Shown here piece by piece: positions 10,960 to 22,764 of a stretch of 64,000 nt of DNA (the first letter of the stretch is position 1; every line of letters starts with the position of its first letter). The notes beneath the pieces are model-generated. The model made no database searches, was not told where the DNA came from, and saw nothing but the letters and a program-made list of their open reading frames with translations. The translations under genes were made by a program, and so were the position numbers. The stretch covers positions 76,577,327 to 76,641,326 of the forward strand of contig NC_057861.1 of NCBI RefSeq assembly GCF_019393635.1, in the 5' to 3' direction. Origin of the DNA: Dromiciops gliroides. Lineage: Eukaryota > Chordata > Mammalia > Microbiotheria > Microbiotheriidae.

Positions 10960-12050
10960 CAAGAGAGTCCTTTTTTAGGAATCTGAAGTATACCTGTTGG
11001 TCACCAAATGGCTTTCAAAGTGAAAAAACCCCAAGTTGTCCCTCATCTCCAAACTCATGTGGTAGCAGGAGTGCTAAGCAACTTTAATTAATATCTCACT
11101 GGCTACGTGTAAAGTTAACTTAGGAGATGAAGTAGAATCTTACTCAAAATTTTAAATTATAAAATCTGTCTATAGTGGGGGCTTGGAGCCCCCAATCCGT
11201 GTATTTCTCTTTATATTTGTAGATTCAGAGAATTAACATGCTGTGATCACATCATTATTGGTATATAGAAAGAAATGGAAAAGAAACACACCTACTGGAG
11301 GCATTTGCCTCTCACCATTTCCTAGCCATTGAGCCCCCAGCTTTTTAGGTATTGCTTGGAAGAATACTGACCATATACACCTGTTGTTGAAAAAGAATAT
11401 GGTAGAAGGGGTGTGCATTCCCTGTCTCAGACTCATGCACTAAAATGGAAAAGTGGAAAAGATGGTATTTCTCTTAGCTCTCTCATCTGCAGGCCCATGA
11501 TAATAATGCTGGCTATTAAGCCTTGATTGTTTGGGGATGGAGTTGTATGGTAGGAGCATTATCCTAAACCCAACTGTTAGATCAGTTATTAGCACCTCAT
11601 TTTGTTCCAGTTTCAGACATAAACCACTAGGAGACTGTCCTGAGTCATGCCCAGCTCATACTATGCTGGCGACTGTGACTACAATGCTTATGGACAGAAT
11701 TGAATTAGCCTGAGTGCTCCAGTAATCCCTTTGGGCAGATCATGATGCTCTGTCACTTACATTTTGCAGGATGGCTCCTAACTGTAAGATCAGAGAGAGA
11801 GAATCATGAGAGAGGCAGAGAAAAAAACGGGAAAAGAGAGAAAAGAACAAAAAAAGAGATCTCATATTTAGGTATTGTTCCTTTATCCTCTTGTGACTGC
11901 CTACTCCAGAGTGAAGTCGGGGCTGGATGCCCCTCTTTCCATCCTAGGGAGAATCAGGGTAGCTTCATTTCTGACAGCATGTCTCACAGATTCTGCTCTC
12001 TCTATGTCAGGATCCTTAGAATTTGTTCTGCTACCCAATCACCGTCTCTC
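10960..12050. other. No feature recognised
   Basis: About 1.1 kb of unique-looking or very old sequence. Short open frames only; a purine-rich patch (GAGAGAGA, AAAAAACGGG) lies near 11790-11860. Confidence 0.4.
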
Positions 12051-12057
12051 TGTCAAA

Positions 12058-12160
12058 TCAAGTCAATAAGTATTGGTTAAGCATTTACTATGTGCCAGGC
12101 ACTGTGCTAAGCACTAGGAATGGGGAGCTTATGTTCTAATGGGAGAAGACAGTGCATTAA
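12058..12160 (-). repeat. LINE-2 3' end
   Basis: Antisense L2 signature ATTTACTATGTGCCAGGCAC, TGTGCTAAGCACTAGGAATG, TTATGTTCTAATGGG. Confidence 0.7.
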
Positions 12161-12970
12161 AAGGAAGCCAGAAGAGGAGCTAGGAGGAGAAGGAAGTACC
12201 CATGTCAGGATGTGCTAGAAAGTCCAGAGGAGAATGGAGATATGGCTGACCTGGGCACTTTCCTTAAAATGTAGGTTCTGGGAGGAAGGAGCCAAAGAGG
12301 CAGAGTTGATTTCAAGTGTGTGAAATCTATTACATGGTAGGCTTAGGCCAGAGGGTCAGGATTGGAGCCCAGAGAGGATGCACTGTTTGACAAAAACTGG
12401 GGAAAATATTGGCCATGGAGGTTTTCTTTTAGAAGGAAGTTCATACTAGTACACAAAAATGCTTGAAAATGGTTGACATATATGTCGTTACCATTGATGA
12501 CCATAGTGTTCTTCATATTCACATCACTGCATGATGTAAAGGAATGAGATGTAGTCATTGTTCCTGGAACTGATGATTTGTATATTTTTTTTTGCTATAT
12601 TGCTATCTTGTGACAGAATTTCGACTGTTCCAGATGGAAAGGCCCTTGGAACAAAGAACTGGAGCTCCCACTCTGTCTCTATCTCCCTACCATTTCCCTG
12701 AGCTCAGGGGAAAACAATAATTCAGAGAAATTAAAAGGAAAATGCAGATTCTTCAAGGATACAAAACTTTGACAGAAGCAACTGTGCACAGCCATCATGG
12801 TGTCAAATGCTTTTACACTTTATTCTTGTTCATAGTGTCATTAACACATTTAATTTGTATGCTGAGTGAGTACATACTTTGGGACAGTACTGAGAAAGGA
12901 GCTGTGAATCAGGTCACTGATATGATGGATTTGAAAAGGAAATTAATTTCTTTTGACGTGATGGCTTAGT
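12160..12970. other. No feature recognised
   Basis: Short open frames without flanking splice sites or protein motifs. No repeat family recognised. Confidence 0.4.
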
Positions 12971-13099
12971 CTTTTTTTTAAGAGGGAGGGGAGGCAATTG
13001 GGGTTAAGTTACTTGCCCAGGGTCACACAACTAATAAGTGTCTGAGGCCAGATTTGAACTCCAGGGCTGCTGCTCTATTCACAGCCACCTAGCTGCCCC
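12971..13099 (-). repeat. WSINE1-like CORE-SINE
   Basis: Reverse copy: GGCAATTGGGGTTAAGTTAC, CACACAACTAATAAGTGTC, CCACCTAGCTGCCCC. Small internal deletion before CCAGGGCTGC. Confidence 0.85.
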
Positions 13100-13417
13100 T
13101 GTATAACTTATTCTTTAAAAAAAAAAATCTGCATTGAATATATGAGGTGTCCTTTGGTGGTGTGGACCTGGGCAGAGTAGGGAGAGGGAGAGATACAAGT
13201 GAGTGGAAGCACAAGTCAAGAGAGTTATGAATTATTGGAAGGAATTAAATCTACATGTTTATATCCAAAATGCATAATTCAGGGAATTTAGGAAAAGCTG
13301 GCAATGATGCATGTTTCTTGGGCAGTGAACTGATAATAGATACCTAAAGGCTCTTTGCTCATGCTCAGTCTGGTATGCCTGCAGAGCCTATTATTAAAGC
13401 ACCACCTGGTGGCTGGC

Positions 13418-13457
13418 ATAGACAGACAGACAGATAGATAGATAGATAGATAGATAA
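13418..13457 (+). repeat. (CAGA)n/(GATA)n microsatellite
   Basis: Compound tetranucleotide run CAGACAGACAGATAGATAGA... Confidence 0.9.
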
Positions 13458-13729
13458 AGAAAGATCATTCCATGGCAGCTACTTCAAGCCCTAACCCCTA
13501 ATGCAAGCATGAGTACCCTCAGTGCAGACAGCAAGAGCTGCACAAAGGGAAAGTGAGACTTCATTCATTAGAAACTATTAAACATATAGGCTTTGGATTC
13601 AAAATGGGGTTGTTACAGACTTGGGCCCTCTGTGGGGAGGGAGAAGCATTTAGATGGAGATGAAACAATGCCACAGATCACCCTTTTTGCCTGTCAAATT
13701 GGGACAGGATCCTTCTGGATTCATTGTTG

Positions 13730-13883
13730 TTTTTTTGTTGTTTTTTAGTGAGGCAATTGGGGTTAAGTGACTTGCCCAGGGTCACACAGCTAGTAAGTGT
13801 TAAGTGTCTGAGGTCGGATTTGAATTCAGGTACTCCTGAATCCAGGGCCAGTGCTCTATCCACTGTGCCACCTAGCTGCCCCT
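13730..13883 (-). repeat. WSINE1-like CORE-SINE with TSD
   Basis: Full-length reverse copy flanked by the direct repeat CTGGATTCATTGTTG (13715-13729 and 13887-13901). Confidence 0.9.
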
Positions 13884-14132
13884 CTCCTGGATTCATTGTT
13901 GTGATGTTGGTACAATGAATCAGGCCAATACTGTGATGGATTTTAAAAGGAAATGAGTTTAGTTTGGCATGATTTACTTAAAAAAAAAAACTACATTATG
14001 TTTATGGTGTGGACCTAACGTTACTGGGGATCCAAGTGAGTGGAAGCATAGAAGAGGCCCTCACATGAGACATGAGCAACCTTCTTTATTTTGGGACTTT
14101 TGTACTTCCTGCTGAGTCTTTCACGTCCCGTC

Positions 14133-14307
14133 CTTTTTTTGTTTTTGGTATTGTTTTTTTTGTTTTGTTTTGTTTTGTTTGCAGGATAATGAGGGTTAAG
14201 TGACTTGCCCAGGGTCACACAGTGTCAAGTGTCTGAGGCTGGATTTGAACTCGGGTCCTCCTGAATCCAGGACTGGTGCTTTATCCACTGCACTACCTAC
14301 CTGCCCC
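14133..14307 (-). repeat. WSINE1-like CORE-SINE
   Basis: Reverse copy with (TTTTG)n tail, ATGAGGGTTAAGTGACTTGC, and B-box complement; head CACTACCTACCTGCCCC is mutated. Confidence 0.85.
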
Positions 14308-14350
14308 TAAAATAATATATGTTGATTTGAACTGTTGAATTATAAGGTAA

Positions 14351-14672
14351 TGTAATGATTGGAATGATGCCACCTGCTGGAGACTTACTGTAGAAAAGCT
14401 CCGCCATGAAGTGAAGATCCTTGAGGGCAAGACCATGAGTCTTTTCTTTGGCATCAGGAAGTGACGTTTGCTTGTGGGAGGAGGAAAGGGGAGCCAGCTG
14501 CTCTGCGGAGTGAGAAATGTGCTCTCCCTTTAATAGATAGATGAATGTAGACCTTTCTCTCTCTCTTTACCAAATTCTTATTCTCCTTAATAAATGCTTA
14601 AAAGTCTAACTCTTGCTAAAGCTTATAATTTATTGGCGACCACTCATTAGCTATTTTAGACAGAATAGCTAG
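14351..14672 (+). mobile_element. ERV LTR, plus orientation, internally deleted
   Basis: Begins TGTAATGATTGG, has a poly(A) signal AATAAA at 14589, and ends within GACAGAATAGCTAGA. It matches the LTR at 15297-15746 in reverse orientation, nearly base for base over 14563-14670. It lacks roughly 90 bases kept in the other copy. The other copy carries GCTCGTGGG and GCTTGTGGG at the two ends of that segment, while here only one such motif remains (GCTTGTGGG), so the loss looks like a deletion between short direct repeats. Confidence 0.75.
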
Positions 14673-15017
14673 AATTTTAGCCTTAACAGTAATTAGAACA
14701 ACTGTTACATGAAGGCATGGGGGATCCACTCCCATGGGCAAGGGCACCACTCTGAACTCACATGGACCAGGTTCAATCCTAAAGAAGCCTGATCCCTTAG
14801 GTAGAGGAGCCAAGCTTTTTTCATATTTTCTGGCTCATTGCCTGCCTACCCCATGTTCTGGGTGAAAAAATTCTTAAATAAAACTTAGGGTATCCCCTAA
14901 AAAGGATTGGTAGGGTCTCTTCTAGAAAATATATTCAATGTATAAAGTAGATACAGAGTATAGGATGATTATTTATTTCCATCATCACAAAAGAAATTCT
15001 TAACACATAAAAGATTC

Positions 15018-15188
15018 GGGGTAGCTAGGTGGTGCAGTGGATAGAGCACTAGCCCTGGAGTCAGGAAGACCTGAGTTCAAATCTGGCCTCAGACACTTGG
15101 CAATTACTCGCTGTGTGACCCTAGGCAAGTCACTTAACCCCAATTGCCTCACCAAAAAAAACCCAAAACCAAACAAAAAAACCCCAAA
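15018..15188 (+). repeat. WSINE1-like CORE-SINE with TSD
   Basis: Forward copy with head GGGGTAGCTAGGTGG and A-rich (CAAAAAAACCCC) tail. CATAAAAGAYTC flanks both sides. It sits in the spacer between the two inverted LTRs, so it postdates or accompanies their arrangement. Confidence 0.85.
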
Positions 15189-15296
15189 ACATAAAAGACT
15201 CATGAGCATTCAAGTAAAAAATTAAAACAATAACCCCTTGCCTACATTATCATTCTCTTTGAAAGGGAAAAGGTGCTTTGTGGTGTAAAGTTGCTA

Positions 15297-15746
15297 TCTA
15301 GCTATACTGTCTAAAATTATCTAATGAGTGGTCGCCAATAAATTATAAGCTTTAGCAAGAGTTTTGACTTTTAAGCATTTATTAAGGAGAATAAGAATTT
15401 GGTGAAGAGAGAAAAAGGCCTAGATTCAGCTATCTATCTTGGAGAGCCAGCGTCTCCTACTCCACTCCCCCCTGAGGTCCTCGGGGAAAAAAAAGTGAGA
15501 GAGCCAGCCTTGCCCCTTCTTCATCCCACAAGCTCCCTCTGAAACTGGGAACATTCTATCCACACACACAGCTCCAAAGCTAATTGGCTGATAGCTTTGA
15601 TAGACAGTACCCACGAGCAAATGTCACTTCCTGACACCAAGGAACTGACTTTCTAAGCCACATGGCTTGCCCTCAGATGCCTTCTCCTCATGGTGGAGCT
15701 TTCCTACAGTAACTCTCCAGCAGGTGGTATCACTCCAATTGTTACA
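15297..15746 (-). mobile_element. ERV LTR, minus orientation, with adjacent polypurine tract
   Basis: On the minus strand it starts TGTAACAATTGG (complement 15735-15746), has AATAAA at about 15376-15381 and ends near TAGCTAGATAGCA. Immediately upstream on the same strand (15747-15757) is CAGGGGGGAC, a polypurine tract of the kind that precedes a 3' LTR. This makes it the 3' LTR of a minus-strand provirus remnant extending right of 15757. Confidence 0.75.
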
Positions 15747-15756
15747 GTCCCCCCTG

Positions 15757-17481
15757 TGCTTCAAGTGAAGAAACATGGTTTCCTCACATGAAGCAATAAC
15801 ATTACAGATGCTTATGACTAACTAAGTAAAGGGAATGAAAAGAGAGAAAAAGAAATTGAGTGACACATTAACAAAAGCTAAAGGGGACACTCCCCTGTTA
15901 GCAGGTAGACATCACAAGCAGAAAAACTAGAGGAGGCACTCCTCTTTAGTAAGTGGACATTATAAACAGTGTATACAATATGGAAAAGAAAAACAGGGAA
16001 ATGTACATTTAAGTCTTTGAAAGTCTTTTCTCAGATGATTCTTGGGATGTCCTCTGGGTGTAGTACCAGAGGGTTATTGAACCCTATTGCTTGGTTTATC
16101 AATGAACATATTGAATATTGAGTCTTGCTGATTGAGGTTTTATTTCTTTTTGATAAACTGATTATCACTTCAAGTATTTGTTATTGTCATACTAGATAGA
16201 GAATTCCTGTACAAGGTGATGTGGTTTACTTGCTCAAAGAAGATTATGTAATAATGTTTAATATTATAAGCCATTTACATTCATTTATCATTTATATGTC
16301 ATTGTGACTATGTATACTCTGGGTATGGTTTAGAATTATTGTATATATTACAAGTATGTCCTGAGTTATGCAGCATAACATGCATTTTCACCATCATATT
16401 GTCTTTGGTGAAATTAATATGAGATTTATGAATTATGGAAACTTATAATTTCAGAGACTAATTTCTCTTACAATGAGCTTGATGGAGATGGTTCACCTCC
16501 ATGATGCAGGCCCTGGAGAGAATATATGTACAACAGGAGGAAAGACAGGTACATATAAGATGCCCTGATGGAGGCTGAGAAAACAGCCAAATACATTCAG
16601 GCAGTCCACAGTTTGCTCATGATGGCAACTATGTAGACCACAATTGCTGGACATAGTCCAGTTTCTTCCTCTCTCCCTCCAAAAATGGCCTGGTGTCATG
16701 GAAGCTCCAACACATGCACTTGGTTTAACTTAACTTGTTTTCTTTTTCTTTCACTCAGTCTGATAGCATAGTCAGAATCCATCCACCTGTGGCCTAGCAC
16801 AATTGCTGGATGTCTCAGAATCGTGAGATGTGGTATGGTAACCTTTCCGTAACATTTTCAGGTGTCATCATGGACACATTACTAAATTTGGCCTTGATCC
16901 AGACACATGGTGGTAAGAAGTGTTATAGATTGCATAACTGCCTTAACTCTGTATTATATGGGTATAAATCCTCCAAAAGGGGGGGGGAATGTAATATGCA
17001 ATATATATCAAGTTTGAGTATGAGTTATATTTTTGAAGAACTCTTACTGTTTAATTTGGTCATTGACAATGCTATACTAAAGATTAGTGAAAATCCAGCA
17101 GTTCAACAGCTAAGAAGTAAAAGAGTACAGAGACAACCAAAGTCCAAACCAGAGTCCAGTTTTCCTGATGACATCTCACCACTCCAAGAAAATAAGATCT
17201 CAAAGAGTTTAAATGAACAGTTTTGTTTTGTTGGTTTTTTTCCCTTCTGTTATTATATACACCATTTGTAATATGTATTCTCTGCAGAGGCCCTCCCTCT
17301 ACAGGCAGTGTCAAAGCATGGGTTCATGAGGGACCGCCCCTCTGGACAAAATTTCCCCTTTCTCCCTTTTCTATATTGTTATTAACATATTGTTTGTTAG
17401 CATAGGGTATTATATTCTGTTATTTTTTTACTGTTTCATCAAGGAAGCACTCCGTGTTCCCTGAAGAAACAAAGGGGGGAA
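15757..17481. mobile_element. Retroviral internal remnants between two outward-facing 3' LTRs
   Basis: The region lies between a minus-strand 3' LTR with polypurine tract at 15747 and a plus-strand one at 17471, so it should hold internal sequence of at least one provirus. The 153-codon open frame 16810-17271 (plus) contains no motif I can assign to gag, pol or env. A second purine tract, AAAAGGGGGGGGAATGTA, is at 16976-16993. No protease, RT or integrase motifs are visible; both elements are decayed. Confidence 0.45.
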
Positions 17482-18137
17482 TGTAGTAAAATAATGAAAT
17501 TTGGCAGACTGATTGGGATGGGCCACACCTGGCCTGTCCTGAGTGACATATGCTGCTGATGTCAGCAGGAGAAACCACTCTCTGGTCGAGTTTGAAGGAC
17601 CTCCCCTTTTGGGGGAGGGAGAGTAAATGCTTGCTGAGGGGAGCTCAGTCTTTCTTTCCAGAGTCACTTTCTTTCTGGTGGTGTGAGCTGCAGGAGTGGG
17701 CAGAAAGAGTTTCTTTCTTGGCAGTTTTGTCCTGAGGGCCCTGACTGCAAAGCTGTTTCCCACTGAAGCTATGGACCCCAGGTGGTGAGTTAACACACGA
17801 GCCTGTCTCTTTTGAATTAGCTGAACTGGAAGTGAGTTTGGGGATTGTATAGACTTAGGTTAGAGGTAGGAGGATTATCCATTTTTCTTTTTTCCTTTTC
17901 CCTTGTCTTTGGTTTTATTCATTTCACCTTTGCTGTTTATTTTATTCCCATTAATAAAACCTGATTCGTTTGTGGAAAAGAGGCTGTTAGGCTCCTTTCT
18001 TATTGGCCTGGGAGAAATATCTAAAAAGGCAGTTCCGAGGGGAGGGAGCTTTGGACCTAGAGGTCCCTCATCATTTCTGGGACCCCAATATTATGATAAG
18101 CCACTCAACTCTCCCTATATTAAATTTGGCCCCCACA
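17482..18137 (+). mobile_element. ERV 3' LTR with polypurine tract
   Basis: Begins TGTAGTAAAATAATG right after the tract AAAGGGGGGA (17471-17480) and ends GGCCCCCACA, giving TG...CA ends. Poly(A) signal AATAAA at 17953. Length 656 bases. Different family from the 14.3/15.7 kb pair. No matching 5' LTR in the window. Confidence 0.7.
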
Positions 18138-18339
18138 GTGGAACTGCTGAACATATTTCACTTTGATCTTTGACTGGATTGCCCATGGATCTCCTGGCAA
18201 GCCAGGACATGATATGGTCTTTCTTAGTCCTTTCCACTGCAGCTCCTTTGTGTACTTCTTTCTGGCAGTCATCCATCTTCTCCAAGAAGTTATGTAATGA
18301 GTGAGTTGCAGGGGACAGCTGGCAGGGGCTCTGGAGTGA

Positions 18340-18525
18340 AGGGGTGTGGATCAGTGGAAAGAGTGATGGACTTGCAGTCAAAAGACATGTTTTCAAACAC
18401 TGGTTCAGCCATTTACTATCTGTGACCTGGGCAACTCACATAACTTCCCTGGGCCTTATTTTCCTCATCTGTAAAATGGGAGGTTACCTCTGAGATCCCT
18501 TCCAACCCTAACTCCTGTGATTTCT
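18340..18525 (+). repeat. MIR/THER-type SINE
   Basis: Sense copy: GAGTGATGGACTTGCAGTCA, CTGTGACCTGGGCAACTCAC, TTTCCTCATCTGTAAAATGGG. Confidence 0.75.
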
Positions 18526-19370
18526 CAGATTCATGAGTTAAACACAAGAGCTCAGAATCCATTTCCCAGGATCACTGCTCAGTCACCCTGAGCTTAGGGA
18601 AAGAAACACAAAGCAGAAAAGACAGCCAGGGACTTAAGATCCAGTCTCAAGCTCACTTAGGCAAGTGCTGGGAGAGAAGGAAGGGACAGAAATCTTCTCC
18701 TCATACCCCCTCTCAGTTCGAAATCCCAAGGAGAGCTGGCAGATTCCCAGAGTGACACAATCAGAAGAGAGGGGGGGAAAGGCAGATACTTTCTCCATTC
18801 CTCTTAAAGCCTACCAAGTGGTCAGTTCTTCAACACAATCTAGTCATAGAGACCAAGGGAAGAATCAGAAATTGTTGTGCCATGTATGCCCTCTAATACT
18901 AACACTGAGAGAGCTGGGTCCCTGTCCAGATCCTTAGGGTTAATTCTACTACTTAAGTATCATTATCTACATTTTTATAAGTAACAGCTCATAGTATTTA
19001 GTGGTCAAAAGTTTACCAAGTGTTTCACGAATGTAGCCCGGTGCATGCTTTCCCTCTTTTCTTTCTGGATTCATGGGGAACATAGGGAAGGAGAGGAAGT
19101 GAAGGGGAAGAAGAGGCTAATAGAGGAGAGGAGGGCAGAACAGAAGAGAGCAGAGGAGAAGGAGAAAGTTCTCATGATCCTGGCACAACAAATTAAATAT
19201 AACACCCCCCCCTTCCTATGGAGTTCATGGTCGAAATGAGAGAAATAAAATTCAAAAATATGAAGAGACTGGTCCACAGTTGCACATCTAGTTTATTGTG
19301 GGCCTTGGAATTCAGACCTACATCACCTGACTCCAGATCCAAATGATCTCTCCTCTATATCATGCTGCCT
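18525..19370. other. Mostly unresolved; MIR remnant at the right
   Basis: 18530-18940 shows nothing recognised. 19085-19170 is a purine-rich run (GAGGAAGTGAAGGGGAAGAA-like). 19260-19360 resembles a decayed antisense MIR. Confidence 0.4.
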
Positions 19371-19374
19371 TTTC

Positions 19375-19790
19375 AAAGAATCACAGAATTGGAAGGGACC
19401 CTTGTGGTTATCTAGTCCAATTTCTACACAAAAGGAAATCCCACTATAACATACCTGATAAATGATCATTCAGCCTTTGCTTGAAGACCTCCAAGGGAGA
19501 GAGAACCTACCACGTCTGAAGACAGCCCATTCCATTTGAGGGCAGCTGTCATGGTTAGGAAGTATTTCCTGTCATCAAGCATAAATTTGCCTCTTTGCAA
19601 CTTTCAGCATTGCTCCTGGGTCTGCCCTCTGGGACCAAAAATAGCATTCCTTCATATACTTTAACACAGCTATCCTGTCCCCCTTGAGTCTTCTTTACTT
19701 GGGACTAAACATACCAACTTCCTTCACCTGATCCTCACATCGCTGCCTCCGTGATTGTCCTTTTCTGGGCACCATCTAGTTTGTCAATGT
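19375..19790 (-). repeat. CR1/L3 LINE 3' end
   Basis: Best-preserved CR1/L3 copy here, antisense: CACAGAATTGGAAGGGACCC, CTTTGCTTGAAGACCTCCAAG, GACAGCCCATTCCATTT, CCTCTTTGCAACTTTC, CTGTCCCCCTTGAGTCTTC, TTTGTCAATGTCC. Confidence 0.75.
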
Positions 19791-20164
19791 CCTTATTTTT
19801 TCAGTTTTTCATTTTTATAATTACCAAACATTTATTTTTTTTCTTTCCATTTTCCTCCCCCATCCCTGGAAAAAAGGGGGAGGGAATAAAATCTCTATCC
19901 ACTGAACCACAGAGTTGTTATAATTTACCTTTCTGCATTCTGTTTTTCATGATATGTAGGGTCTAATGAACTTGATAAGTGGGAGCTTACAGTATTACAG
20001 TACAGTACTCACCATTCCTTCCACCAACAATAAACTGATTCTCCTGCTACATTAGTAATTTCTCCCTCTTCAAATTATTTTATGAGTATTCATTTTTATA
20101 TGTGGATAGGAACTTATTAAGGCACTACTGTGTACCAGGCATTATGGTAGAACCCCAGTAGTGT

Positions 20165-20315
20165 ATTATCACCTTAATAATAAATAATAATAATATAAAT
20201 AATAATTTATATTATTATACAATATATTAAATATAATTGTATTATATAATATATTATAATATTTAATATAATTTATTAAATAATAATATAATTTATAATA
20301 ATAAAATAATAGCCT
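20165..20315. repeat. AT-only low-complexity tract
   Basis: About 150 bases almost purely A/T with overlapping inverted ATAATAT/TATATTAT units, giving high potential for hairpins. Confidence 0.9.
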
Positions 20316-20319
20316 ATGG

Positions 20320-21740
20320 CTATGCATGGATCCTATGTATGTGCCTCACTACTATTGTTCTCTAAATTTGATCCCACTCTTCCCATGGAACTGTATTTGT
20401 GGAAGAGGGTTTATGGTAACTTTTGGAGAAAATTTTTATACAAAATGAATAATTATCTCTACGTACATGGTGCGGGCCAACCAACCTTGCCAAAGCACTG
20501 GTTTCAATAGATCAAAGACAGTGGGAGAACTGAAATAATTCTGGGAGCCGTAGTGTGAGCTGAGATTGGACAGGGAACCTCATTTCCTCCCAAAACTGGT
20601 TCTGGAACCCTGGATCCTATAACTGATTCTCTTATTTTCTTTCTACAATCTATGGGTGGGGAGGAGGTTTGGGGATATGGAAAAAATAAAGAGCCCCCAA
20701 ATGTTTTCATTACATTTTTGATTTATTAAATAAGCTGAGTAGTCACTGAACATTATTTCCCTGAGTCTTAGCAAAGTGATGGTTGACCAACAGAGAGTAA
20801 GAAATTTTCCAGGATTAGGGGGAGTTCTAGAGCCAAATTTTCTACATACTTAACTTTCAGAGCAATATTTTACTTTCCATGTTGTAGCATAATTCAGAGC
20901 TTGGGTTAATGAGGAATTCTTTCCTTCCTCCTAAATCTATTGAAACCAGTACCTTGGCAGGTTTGGTTGGCCTGTACAATGTACATAGAGATAATCGTTC
21001 ACACATGTTCTGGATTGATGGTAGTATAAGTAGTCAAGTAGTATACCACTTGATGGGCAAAATTATGAACTATACTTCCCTTTTTGATAATGGTAAAGTG
21101 ATACTGTCTTTCTGTAGGCTGAATGGAAGTTTCTGTTCTGTGCAGTATTTCAAGTGTCTTGTGAGATAACCAACAAATGTACACAAAGGCCATCCCTATA
21201 TCACATGTTTATGTGTCACAAAGATTAAAAATAGAAAACTGCTTTCAAGGAGTTTACATTTTTAATAGTGGTGATGAACCCATGGAGCGAGCAGATGTTG
21301 CAGCCACATGCTTTGACCTCTTGAGAAAGAGTATGTACTATGGGAGGTTCCTGCCTGGTACCTTGGTCACCATGATGGGGAGAATTAGCAGTAGAGCTAG
21401 GAAGAACCAACCTCTCAACAATCTTTAAAAAGAGAGGACAGTGTCTTCCCCTTTATCTCTTTGGAGTGTGCTACTTGGGACTTGGGCAGGGAATCTCCAT
21501 CAGACTTCTTGCAAGGGGTTGGGTGGAGCAGGGAATCTCTCTTTCCACAGCATCTCTCCCTCAGTGGAGACAGGGAGATGGCAGGATTATCTGTGATCAT
21601 TGAGGGATTGATCCACAAAGAATCTGTATTGTGTGTGGCTTCTCCCATGGACCCAAGGAGCATGTGATGAGAGATGATTAAAAGTATTAGCTTGAGAGAA
21701 ATTAAAGACACAGAAAGGAAAGAAATGAAGGAGGGGTTTG
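20320..21740. other. No feature recognised
   Basis: Several short open frames (longest 20909-21169, 21177-21428, 21415-21711). None has splice sites plus a recognised motif. May be an old retroelement or unique intergenic DNA. Confidence 0.4.
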
Positions 21741-21749
21741 TCTTTTTTT

Positions 21750-22490
21750 TTTTTTTAGGAAGCTGCTTTCAATTTTATTCAGAGGATTTAAGGCTTTACT
21801 CACTATCTTGAAAGACAGTGAGTGGAGCAAGACTGAGTTTCTTGTCAAGTGAAAGGGAGTCAATTACCCATATCTTAAAGGTTTGGGGTAACTTTGGTCA
21901 TGGCCAAAATATTCTAAATTGATTAGAAATGTGACAATTACAAATATGAGAGACATAATTTCTGGGTAATTTAATCATTTAATCAATGTGGCTGCAGGAG
22001 ATTAATAAAAGGAAGTCTATGGCACCTCTCTCAGACCAAAGACCCCTGCCTCCAGGTAGGGTCTTGGTTCATATACTGTTCCAGCTGTAGGACATCATCA
22101 CAAAGCAATCAAATCTAATTGGCTAGCATCATTCCAATCTAATTGGTTGACATGATTGAAGGTGGGTTTTATTAAAATGAAGTTGCAGGATACTGACTCA
22201 CATGAAAAATGTAGAGTCCCACACACCCAAGCTGATGGGGGCACAATGATTCCCACCTAGAACTGGTTCATGCAGGCCAAATTTCATCAGTAAAGTCCTT
22301 CAGCTTATCTAGACACAAGAATGTCTCCACCCAAGGCTCCTTTTATGAGTCTGGCTTGGGCTTGGCCCAGACTGAGAGATTTGATGAAATCTCCAAGGAG
22401 ACCTTGCCATTGAGTGGAGGGAAGGGAGGACTAAGAAAAAAGGGGAGATCTCTAGGTCCCCAGGATACTGATTATTAATAATTACTTCTC
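21750..22490 (-). mobile_element. Possible LTR-type element, antisense
   Basis: Non-coding with antisense poly(A)-like TTTTATTC near 21774 and no coding motifs. The look is of a retroviral LTR or its flank, but no TG...CA ends with duplication could be fixed. Low certainty. Confidence 0.3.
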
Positions 22491-22602
22491 ACAGAAACAA
22501 ATATAAAAATCTATGTAATCAGTATAGGGTATTTCAAAAGTTGTAACTATACCAAGATTTTTTTTTTACTGTTCCATTAAATACATTTATTTTAAATAAA
22601 CT

Positions 22603-22748
22603 TTTTTTTTTTGGTGAGGCGATTGGGGTTAAGTGACTTGCCCAGGGTCACACAGCCAGTAAGTGTCAAATGTCTGAGTCTAGATTTGAACTCAGGTACT
22701 CCTGAATCCAGAGCTGGTGCTCTATCCACTGCACCACCTAGCTGCCCC
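22603..22748 (-). repeat. WSINE1-like CORE-SINE with TSD
   Basis: Full-length reverse copy between TTAAATAAACTT repeats (about 22592-22603 and 22749-22760). Confidence 0.9.
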
Positions 22749-22764
22749 TTAAATAAACTTAAAA

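Noticed and set aside
14133..14310. tRNA gene suggested by the A/B-box-like head of the SINEs
   Set aside because: The box-B GAGTTCAAATC sits in a repeated tRNA-derived SINE with no cloverleaf; no true tRNA gene is seen.
16810..17271. 153-codon open frame as a host gene
   Set aside because: It lies directly upstream of an ERV polypurine tract and LTR, with no splice sites or recognised host domain; treated as retroviral remnant.
20165..20315. AT-only tract as a replication origin or matrix attachment site
   Set aside because: Composition alone is not evidence; it is more simply a decayed AT microsatellite.
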